In this document: positions 55,652 through 64,000 of the stretch, in pieces
Numbering within the stretch: position 1 is the first letter of the stretch
Layout of the letters: every line of letters starts with the position of its first letter
From: Forficula auricularia
Lineage: Eukaryota; Arthropoda; Insecta; Dermaptera; Forficulidae
DNA length: 64,000 bases
Reading direction: 5' to 3'
NCBI GenBank assembly: GCA_024734495.1
Contig: JALMQS010000426.1
Span: 248,001 to 312,000 of the forward strand
Program-made: the position numbers and the translations under genes
Notes under the pieces: generated by a model
The model's input: only the letters and a program-made list of their open reading frames with translations
What the model was told of the DNA's origin: nothing
Database searches by the model: none

Positions 55652-56168
55652 GGAGGTTCTTTCGCGACAATCCACACAAAAAGGCTTAGCCTCGTAACCA
55701 CTCTATAAATTTGAACGTTGTTAAAATTTTAGGTTATGTTTTTTAACGTGACTGTACTTCTCACACTAGTATATCCTCTTAATGAATAGATCGTTTCTAA
55801 GCCATTGATATTTTATCCCCTCCGCTAAAAATAATCGTCCAAATATGTTTTTTTTTTTTATTTTTTTATCAAAACTACGTGAGTAATAATTTCATTTTTT
55901 TTTTAAGTTACTCCGAATATATTTTTTTAACAAATATTAGTTTTTCATCAAGATGGTGAAAGTCCTTCAATGAAAAAAAAATAATGATCATTTTCCCACC
56001 CTTTCCCAATCTACCATATGTAAAAAATTCCATTTTTAATCGCAATTATTTCATGTTTGGTGTGGTAAATCGTCTTCAAATTTTAACAGTGTGTTTATTA
56101 TACTTTTAATGACTTATATTCCAAGTTTCGAAGACTTCTTGAATTTTTGAATTTGTGAAAGAACTACC
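55652..56168. mobile_element. TTAA-family element E3
   Basis: Ends GGAGGTTCTTTCGCGACA and inverted GGTAGTTCTTTCAC, with TTAA at 55648-55651 and 56169-56172. Length 517 bp; same family as the element starting at 63831. Confidence 0.75.
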
Positions 56169-56172
56169 TTAA

Positions 56173-57176
56173 AATCTCCAAGTATCAATTGTCTATTTTA
56201 GAAATATAAACACCAGAAGGAATTTTCTACGACTTTACGTTGACTATATTAATTCTGACAGATTGAAAAGAATAATACCAGAAATTCATTTTTCTTTACA
56301 TTTATAAATACATATGTACCGACAATAGAAAAAAAATAAAACATATCATACCCTCTGGTCTGCTTGTCAGGCTTCAGTTGTCAAGCAGTTGGATCTTTAA
56401 ATTGACTGCCACACAATAAATATCAAATAGTAAATATCGTTGATATTTTGCTAGAAAATGAAATATAAATGTGAAATCCACAATCCTTCCAAAACGCCTG
56501 TCGAGAGGCAACCGGTCGTACAGGAAGCCTTTGATGGTTGCCAGAATTCGGGTTAAAAAACTATTTACATCGTTTTTTTTTAATTGCTTGTTCGATATTC
56601 TGCGAAGTCAATTTATTTAATAAAATCCTTAAATCAACATGATAAATGTTTGAAATAAAATAGTGAACCTATAAGGGCAATCATTTGGAATCCGTCTTTT
56701 TTTTAAGTTTTAGCAGCTAATATTCTAAATAAAAATTAATTAATAAAAGGCAGTTTATCTAGAGGAGGAGATAAATAGAAATTTAATTAAACTTTTTTAA
56801 AAGATAAATATTTGGACCTAGACATCCAGCGCAGGTTGATATATTGAATATTTAGATAAAATCAATCGAGCTTGAGTAAAGATAATATATTTTATAATTT
56901 ATATACAGTATACATATTTAATATATTTACTGAAATATTTATATAATTATTACACGGTGCACTCGGGAGGCAGGACCAAGTATAGAATTTACTCGTTTAT
57001 ATATATATTTTTTTAATTTGTGCTTATCTTGTTTAAAAATTCCCTAAAATGTTCATAAAAATATTTGTTTTTCTTTCTGCATCTCTCAATTCAGATATTA
57101 ACGATAACTTAAGTACAGAAATCTATAGAAAATTAGTTTTGATGTCAAGTATTTTTAAAACAGAGAACTATTTACT
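56173..57176. other. AT-rich region, nothing recognised
   Basis: No gene or repeat end supported. Confidence 0.4.
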
Positions 57177-58530
57177 CAGCGGTTTCCAACCTTGTATGTG
57201 CGTGAGCTAGTTTCGAAGTTAAAATCATCCTGTGAGCTACTTGTTACAAAAAATTTACTTATTACTTATACAACATTGTTGAAATTATATATATGTAAAC
57301 GTTAGATGAACGCGAAAGTTAAAACTTTTATCCGGTCACTGCCCTATTTTGGTGCAATTGGGACCAGACTCGTTTTGATACTGAACCAAAAGTTCATGAC
57401 CCAGCCGGGTATGATCCGACATCTTCTGCGTTAAGCCCGCAGATGCCTTCTCCATTTAAGCGATGGATCCCCTGACTAGATCCTATAATCAAATTTTAAA
57501 TATATTGAACTCTCTAGCTCAGTCGCGTTTTCTTCTATTTTCCTAATAGTATGGTTCTTATAAATTTACTACAATTTCCATCTGTCTGATTCTTTGGGGA
57601 ATCGAAACAGATGAATTTTGTTCAGATTTTCAATAATAAATTTTATTTAGAATGTTTATATGTAAACGTTAGATGAACGCGAAAGTTACAACTTTTATCC
57701 GGTCACTGCCCTATTTTGCTGCAATTGGGACCAGACTCGTTTTGATACTGAACCAAGAATTGAAACAAGATCGCTTAAATGGAGAAGGCATCTGCGGGCT
57801 TAACGCAGAAGTTGTCGGATCATACCCGGCTGGGTCCTGTATCTTTTTTCAACTCTTGGTTCAGTATCAAAACGAGTCTGGTCCCAATTGCACCAAAATA
57901 GGGCAGTGACCGGATAAAAGTTTTAACTTTCGCGTTCATCTAACGTTTACATAAAACATTCTAAATAAAATTTATTATTGAAAATCTGAACAAAATTCAT
58001 CTGTTTCGATTCTCCAAAGAATCAGAGAGATGGAAATTGTAGTAAATATATGTATATATTATATATATGTACAACCAAAATAAGCGACCAAATCTTTCAA
58101 AATATTTAAAATTATATAGTTATATTAAAATATAAACAAATTAAGAAATAATAGCTTATTATATTTAAAATATTAAACAAATTATTTAAACAACAGTGAC
58201 GGTTGGTGAGTTTTCAGCCAGGGGATGCTGTCCAAATAAATACCCTTCATTTATTGAAAGTTTGTTTAAATCTTCGCAAATTTCATCAAATACGGCATCA
58301 TTTTCAAGTTATTTTTCAAATTTAACATTAGACTTTTTAAAATATACTTTGGGGGACCCCTTATCCAAACGGATACTGCTTTGTGTGAGTGAGTAGGAGT
58401 CAGAAATTAATTCTTGTGACTTAAACTCCATAGTCCCTGAGATGGAAATCGACCATCTTCCACAATGAATCAGCCTGTCCTATAAGAAAATCTTAAATAC
58501 CTCCAATTCTATTACTATAAGCAAACTATG
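57177..58530. mobile_element. hAT-like repeat, copy 2, interrupted
   Basis: CAGCGGTTTCCAACC start; text matches 998-1600, including CAGCCAGGGGATGCTGTC and ATGGAAATCGACCATCTTCC. The block 57285-58060 (repeat B in direct and inverted copies) is inserted after ACAACATT. Confidence 0.6.
57285..58060. repeat. Repeat B, direct plus inverted copies (large hairpin)
   Basis: 57294-57520 is a direct copy of the unit seen at 34550-34760. 57656-57775 and 57840-57960 are inverted copies (TTTTATCCGGTCACTGCCCT and complement), enclosed by a second inverted pair (57550-57655 and 57961-58055). The 78-codon ORF spans the hairpin and is not a gene. Confidence 0.75.
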
Positions 58531-58815
58531 ACATCTTTATTTATTCCTTTTTTATATTATTAATAGTTCCTCAGCGAGAACAATTTTTATTCGACTAAAA
58601 CTCGTCTTCACTGGTCTTTGAAATGCTTGAACTGGAAAATATACCAGGCAGGACTCTAAACCTTCTATCGCCACCCTTTTTCAGAAAAGTCATTCATTTA
58701 AATTGCCCCTTGAAACTATGCAACAATTTTATTTCATTTCGAGAACCAATATACTTTTTCAAACAAAATGCTATTTATAGAAATATTTGAAATTAATTTG
58801 AAAATTTAAAGATCC
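58527..58815 (+). repeat. Dispersed repeat C, copy 2
   Basis: Same text as 43505-43820, with small deletions. Confidence 0.7.
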
Positions 58816-59508
58816 TCCTGAACAGCGACTTTATAAAAAATGTAGTTTTTAAATATTTATTTTTATAAATATTTTAAATAAACATTGTTTATTAAATAAT
58901 TTTTCAATTTTTATTTTCAATCTTTTTTTACCAAAATGAGCCGCGAGCAGCGACTGTTTTTGATTTTGGGCTTATCTTCAGAAATTTCTGGTTGAAAAAT
59001 TAGAACAAAATTGAATTTTTATATGGGGAGCTCTCGAATGATTCTAGATAATAAGCTCAAATTTGACACCTAAGTTTGTTTTATTTAACTTCTAACAACT
59101 AACTACTTCAGCTTTCTACACTCAGCTTAATAAAATGTACCACCTAAATTTTTATTAAATGTTTACACTAAACATATGTTCACTTACTTATTTATTACAT
59201 TCAATTTCTAGGATTATAAAAGATTAAAAAATCATTATTTAACAAGAATATTTATTTTTATTAAAAAAAAAACCATAAAATTAATAAAAATGTTAGTTTT
59301 TTGCATGAAAGCCATTTTTCGAGAACAAATAGACTTTTCAAAACAAAAAATGTTTTTTATAGAAATATTTGAAATAACGGATAATAATTTGAAAATTTAA
59401 AGCAAGAACATCTCGAAAAAAACAAATTAAAAAATGTCATTTTGCATGAAATCCATTTTTTACATGAGCACTTAATTTTTCAAATTTATTTATTGAATTT
59501 AACATTTT

Positions 59509-59705
59509 ACAATAATACGTGTTGCCTTCTGGCTATAATGACCTCCTGAAAGCGATTGGGAATACTATCGATGTTTTTGATATAGCCTTGTAGCATGTTA
59601 TTCCACCTCCAAAACCGCATCTTTCAGTTCAGGGATAGTGGTTGGTGGAGAAGTTCGACTCCGAATACGTCTTTGTAATTTGTCCCATATAAAAGTTCGA
59701 TAGGG
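59509..59705 (-). pseudogene. Tc1 transposase C-terminus, inverted duplicate
   Basis: The minus strand reads, with frame changes, WDKLQRRIRSRTSPPTTIPE, LKDAVLEEW-like text and SIPNRFQEVIIARR. It corresponds to the region after the DD34E box and to the C-terminal helix found again on the plus strand near 60360-60480. Confidence 0.75.
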
Positions 59706-59730
59706 CTAAGGCCGAAAATGGTGCACTACA

Positions 59731-60492
59731 GTCGATGATCGTTTTTATGGTGAGTAAATATTTTACGAAATCGCTTTATATCAGCTTCTGAGATACGTAG
59801 TCAATTAAAAGAAGTAAGAAATCCAACAGTGAGCTTAAGAAATGTTAGAAGAAGGTTGTGGCAGAAATAAATTTAAAAGCTTTCAGGCCTGTTCGAGCCC
59901 CACAACTTCTCCCTCAATACGCGAATATGCCGATTGGACAATGCATCAATGGAGTAATGTTCTCTTCTCAGGTGAAACCAGAATATCATTAATTGGTCCA
60001 GATGGTCGTCACTGAGTGTATCGACGTCCGAACGAAAGGTTTTCACCATATACCATAGTGGAAACGGTTGGTTTTCAAGGTGGGTCCAATATGCGGTGGG
60101 GTGGCATTTCTTATGAAGCCCGGACGGACTTGGAGATTTTAGAAAGAGGTGTAATCAATTCGCTTAGGTACTTGGAAGCTGTCTTTGAACCACATGTTAT
60201 CCCGTTTGCACCATTTATTAGAGAATATTTTCTTCTTATGCAAGATAACGCCAGCCCACACGTCGCGAGAATTATTGAGTACCTGGGTACAGTCGGGATT
60301 AGAAGATTACCATGGTCAGAGCGCAGTCCAGGACCCCAACGCATCTCAACAACCACTATTCCTGATCTGAAAGATGCGATTTTGGAGGAGTGGAATAACA
60401 TACCACAAGCCTATATCAAAAACATTATCCATAGTATTCTCAATCCCTTACAAGAGGTCATTGGTGTCAGAGGAGGCAACACATGTTATTAA
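59731..60492 (+). pseudogene. Tc1 transposase pseudogene
   Basis: The plus strand has the paired-like N-terminal part (SASEIRSQLKEVRNPTVSLR, then NVRRRL), then WSNVLFSGETRISLIGPDGR. There the first catalytic Asp of FSDE is Gly, and a TGA at 60015-60017 replaces Arg. MRWGGISYEARTDLEILERG, FIREYFLLMQDNASPHVARI (second Asp kept in QDNASPH) and a C-terminus EEWNNIPQAYIKNI follow. The third catalytic block is broken: after RSPGPQRIS the SPDLNPIEH-like segment is missing. Two catalytic residues are therefore lost. Confidence 0.9.
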
Positions 60493-60779
60493 AATGTGAA
60501 ATTTGAAAAATGAAGTGCTTATGTAAAAATGGCTTTCATGCAAAAATGACATTTTTTTTTTTAATTTCATATTTTTTTTTTAAATAAAAAATAAATATTC
60601 TTGTTTAAATTATGATTTGTTAATCTTTTATGATCCTAGAAATTGAATGTAATAAGTAAATTGAGTGAACATTTGTTTAATTGTAAAATATTTAATAAAA
60701 CTTGGGTGGGCGGTTAATTGTGCCGCTGAGTGTAGTTCAAATCGTTTGCTGAGAAAAATTGACACATAAAGAAAATTTG

Positions 60780-61640
60780 CAAGAGCTTGAATTCACACAA
60801 ACATTTTTTTTTGCTCACTCTGTTTAAAAATGTCTGAAACGTTTAGAAAAATAATTTTCAACCATGCATTGTTTTCTGCCAGTGGGTCTGTTTGGATCCC
60901 AGTACCTACAATAACTCAAGAATGGAAAGTAATAGAAAGCTTTTTCTTGTGCCAAAATGTGTTTTCAATGCGTGGAGAACTAATTAGATTTCCGGCTCTC
61001 TTCTTCCACTACAAAACTTTGGAAAACATCATTTTTTTATTGATTTTATTGAAATGAAAAGGCCATATCATATCATATAATGTAGGTATAAAAGAGCGTA
61101 CCCAATTTACCTATTTATATACAATCAAGAACGAAATTATAATCTAGGCTCACAACTACTCGGCGTTTATCGTCGTGTTACTCTATTGTATAGGTGCGTT
61201 CACAATAGCTATTATCTTCGCACGTATACATATAGGCACAATAGCCCCTTTAACGGTTCACACTAAGTCACCGTTAACCTAGATTTACTCTGTACAAATT
61301 ATTATTATTACACCGATCAAAGTATTAAATTCACTCTATATATCTGGTATTTTTTCTTAGATTATTCAGAAATGTCTGAAACGTGAAAAAACATTTTCAA
61401 CCGTGATTTATTGTGTGACTCTGTCTCTATTCTGACGCCATAGCTTAAAATCTAAAAATCATAGAAAGTTCGTTCTGGGGTTCTAATGTTTATTTCAGAA
61501 ACGAAGAACTGACTGGATTTTAAACTATTTAAATTCAGAACTTCAGATTTAAAAATTCAGAAAATCAAATTTTCATATAAGGAGCTATCGAACAGTTCTA
61601 GCTAATGTGATGAAATTTGCTAGACAACTTTATATCAATA
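60780..61640. repeat. Dispersed repeat, two tandem-like diverged copies
   Basis: 'AAATGTCTGAAACGT..A.AAAA.A.TTTTCAACC' occurs at 60829 and again at 61369, with GTCT.T.T..GA..CC and AGAAAG later in each. ORF 60830-61057 is not conserved between them. Confidence 0.5.
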
Positions 61641-61779
61641 AACTGCACATTTATATCGTTTCAACATTCTACTGACGAAAAATTGCCAAATCAAGTAAAC
61701 CGTGTCTTGGAAAAAGTTTTCATTTTTTCTCCAATTATCCATTGTATTTTAATGATTTATTTTCCTGTGGTTTACTGGC

Positions 61780-62045
61780 CCCCTCCAGCCCATAAGCTCT
61801 TCTCTTCGACCTATTTACGCAGGGGAGATCGATTCGAAATGCAAATTTATATCAAGTATATTAATTATTAGAAAATAAATCTGATTATATATATACTAAT
61901 CAGAAATGGTGGACGGAGAACGGGAAAACATAATGGAGACGTCGATTAGAACCTAAGTGAATAACTAATCGGTATCGACAGAAGGAGGATTAAACTTACA
62001 TAACCTAGAATAACAAGTTTCAGCAGATATATGCCAATAATTTAT
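61780..62045. repeat. Retroposon fragment (family of 54130-54450)
   Basis: GACGTCGATTAGAACC and AATCGGTATCGACAGAAGGA match the 54.3-kb copy. Not assignable further. Confidence 0.4.
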
Positions 62046-62312
62046 TTGGGGTAAGTGTCCGTTTTTTTTTTGTTTTTTTTTTGTAAACTAATTATAAACT
62101 TTACGAATTATAATTATAAAGTAAAATTACATTTTATTCGGTTGAACTCACTCAACATAGAGATAGAAAATAAATTAAATGATCTAGTTAATAGTTCCAT
62201 AATGTTTCACCACATTTTATTCATTTATTTGTTTTGGGTTTATTGTTAATTTAATTTAACTTCCAAAAAAGGTCAAACGTGTTTTTTTATAACTAATGAA
62301 TCAAGAGAAGTA

Positions 62313-62481
62313 CACCGATAAGGTGGAGCACTTTTAAGCCTTGATATTACCTTTACGAACTTACGAAAAGAAGAAGAGTGTTTGGCGGTAGATGTGGAAA
62401 AAATGAAATTGTTTCTACATCCAGGTCTTGAAGAACAGAACATTGTCAAAATCGGGATAGAGAGAGGCAAGGAGAGTTCCT
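62313..62481 (+). other. Unrecognised open frame
   Basis: A 55-codon frame between stops reads NLRKEEECLAVDVEKMKLFL then HPGLEEQNIVKIGIERGKES. Charged, helix-like composition and better GC than the surroundings suggest an old coding fragment, but I recognise no family. It ends two bases before the MITE target duplication at 62481. Confidence 0.25.
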
Positions 62482-62483
62482 AA

Positions 62484-63061
62484 GGCCCGATATTTTAATG
62501 TCCGTTTATTCTTGAAATTAGCCTAAATCTTTGGTTTAGTATTTTTAGGTTTATTTCAATGTTCGTTTAAGGGCCGGTTGTATGTCGCAAAGTAAATGCT
62601 TTTTTACAACTAACAAAGGGTCGATAGTAAATGGAGGGACTGGGATGGCCAATCAGCATGACAGGCACATTCACTTTGTTAGTTGTAAAAAGCTTTTAAT
62701 TTGCGACATACAACCGGCCCTAAGAGTTGATCCGAAGAATAATCTCTGAAATCTTAAACGCTGCTTTGGGTGGCGATCGAATACTTAATCCTAAGATTAA
62801 GATTGGTTCGCATGACAGCCACCAGGCTCATAACTAACAAATATAAAAATTTTAACCTCAAAAGTCGGCTTATTTTAAATGACTGCTATTGGTTGATTTT
62901 TTCGAAAGCATGGTTGCCAAGTCGACATTTCACCAATTCTTCCGTTTAGCTAAGCGAAGCTTAAAATATGATTGAAATACGGGGAGCTGAGAAAAGCTCC
63001 GCTTAAATTTAATCTCCGCCTTGCTAATCTCAAGAATAAACGGACATTGAAATACCGGGCC
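62484..63061. mobile_element. Harbinger-like MITE with TAA duplication
   Basis: Ends GGCCCGATATTTTAATGTCC and inverted GGCCCGGTATTTCAATGTCC, with TAA at 62481-62483 and 63062-63064. The interior contains another MITE. No transposase. Confidence 0.75.
62571..62720. mobile_element. Nested 150-bp Harbinger-like MITE
   Basis: Ends GGGCCGGTTGTATGTCGCAA and complement, with TAA at 62568-62570 and 62721-62723. It lies inside the MITE 62484-63061. Confidence 0.8.
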
Positions 63062-63559
63062 TAAGTTATAGAAATAAATGTAATAGCAAATAAATTGGTT
63101 TAGTACTTTTCCAATTAGACAACGAAAAGGTGTTTTTAATCAACGAATCACATGCTGATCGCAAAGCAACCTTATAGGAGAAACTTTATTTCATTTGGAC
63201 ACATACCATTATAGTATCATTAAAAAAGAGAGCCCAGATGCTTCAACGAATCAAAGAACTTATTAAAGGTCAATTCTACTATTAATCTCTCGTTTACGAA
63301 TTGCATCCACTGTTGTAAGAGAAATGTTGGAAGCACCTCTCCACAGATTCGAGCTATATTCGAGACATGGCGGATTTGGGTCTTAGAAGCGTATGAAATG
63401 TTGATGTGATAGCAACTTAAAAAATTATAATTTGTGTACGTTTTACAATCTTACAAGATTGTTACATAATTTATTTCCCATCTCTCTTAATCAGCGTTTT
63501 CTCAATCGGTAGTACTCATACCGTACAGACATGGATGGTGGTCTTGATCATTTATTTGA

Positions 63560-63594
63560 GAATATAGTTTCAAAAAACTTTCCTTTGTCATCAG
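63560..63594 (-). ncRNA. Hammerhead-like motif, partly decayed
   Basis: Minus strand: CTGATGA then a weak stem II (CAAAGG...TTTTTTG), GAAAC-TATA-TTC. The core boxes are kept but stem II and the G16.2 pair are lost. Confidence 0.4.
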
Positions 63595-63830
63595 TTTAAA
63601 TCGAATTTATTAATCTTCGTGAAATAATTATATTAGAATGAAGAAAATAAAAGCAAGCATTTTAAAACGGTTTTTAAATCTTTTTAATGATAGAAGGATA
63701 TAAAATACAATTCTCTATTTTCTCCCCCTGTTTTTTTTTTTCTTTAAATTTTTTTTATCTAATATAATATTTGAAATTCTTAACAAGACGTTTCGGGTCA
63801 GAGGGTATTTTTATTTCAATACAGTCTTAA

Positions 63831-64000
63831 GGAGGTTCTTTCGCGACAATTCACACAAAAAGTTTTAGCCTAGTAACCACTCTATAAATATGAACGGAAC
63901 TAAAATTTTAGGTTATGTTTTTTTAACGTGACTGTCCACTCACACTACGAAATCTCTATATGGATACACACATACTTACCGGATCGTTTCCAAGCCATTA
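63831..64000. mobile_element. TTAA-family element E4, cut by the window end
   Basis: GGAGGTTCTTTCGCGACA after TTAA (63827-63830); the following text matches E3 at 55652-55810 (AAAATTTTAGGTTATGTTTT). Confidence 0.75.

Larger units (their letters stand above)
59119..60732 (+). mobile_element. Tc1 transposon with duplicated, inverted 3' end
   Basis: Ends CACTCAGC and complement, flanked by TA (59117-59118, 60733-60734). The left subterminal region is an inverted copy of the right one for several hundred bp, including the transposase C-terminus on the minus strand (59705-59509). A 90-bp piece of repeat C sits in the left arm at about 59340-59410. Confidence 0.85.

Noticed and set aside
57673..57909. 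78-codon ORF
   Set aside because: It runs through a hairpin made of inverted repeat B copies; no protein is expected.

Overview
This is a very AT-rich, intron- or intergenic-type window from an animal genome, most probably an insect. The evidence is one exon of a cyclic nucleotide-gated channel with a canonical splice donor, very low coding density, and a dense layer of typical arthropod transposons. These include mariner, Tc1, hAT, Harbinger-like, TTAA-inserting elements, Helitrons, tRNA-derived SINEs, and several non-LTR retrotransposon remnants, one of them R2-like. No bacterial-type genes, operons or CRISPR arrays are present. Nearly all short open reading frames in the window are chance ORFs in AT-rich DNA.

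Layout. 1-6.6 kb: LINE 3' ends, a hAT-like repeat, a 1.6-kb hAT element (3543-5117) with a hammerhead-bearing insert, and a large hairpin. 7.2-9.3 kb: a minisatellite-like array split by a hAT element with an 8-bp target-site duplication (TSD), then a foldback element with a hammerhead motif. 9.4-12.9 kb: LINE fragment, R2-like endonuclease fragment, and one unrecognised GC-rich ORF. 13-17 kb: mostly AT-rich DNA with a diverged tandem repeat. 17.1-17.7 kb: Harbinger-like MITE. 20.2-22.4 kb: LINE C-terminus, a TIR element and the channel exon. 22.5-34.8 kb: tRNA-derived repeats, hAT MITEs, hammerhead foldbacks, reverse-transcriptase remnants, a palindromic mariner, a Helitron and a SINE. 35.9-40.5 kb: composite nested hAT insertion bounded by a perfect 8-bp duplication. 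41.3-43.4 kb and 53.0-53.9 kb: three copies of one long-TIR element with remnants of a transposase N-terminus. 44-52 kb: long inverted repeats and a nested TTAA element. 55-64 kb: more foldbacks, a palindromic Tc1, nested MITEs and a further TTAA element cut by the window end.

Main result. At least ten copies, on both strands, of a compact hammerhead-ribozyme-like motif (CUGANGA, one extra A/U, stem II, GAAA, a stem III of about two pairs) sit inside short foldback repeats. In six copies the two strands of stem I are complementary although their sequences differ between copies, which is covariation-type evidence for a real RNA fold. One unit is bounded by a 15-bp TSD, so these look like short non-autonomous retroelements, plausibly Penelope-like. 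The mariner and Tc1 elements have each become near-palindromic, with the transposase 3' end present at both termini. All functional statements are inferred by eye; no database search was run.
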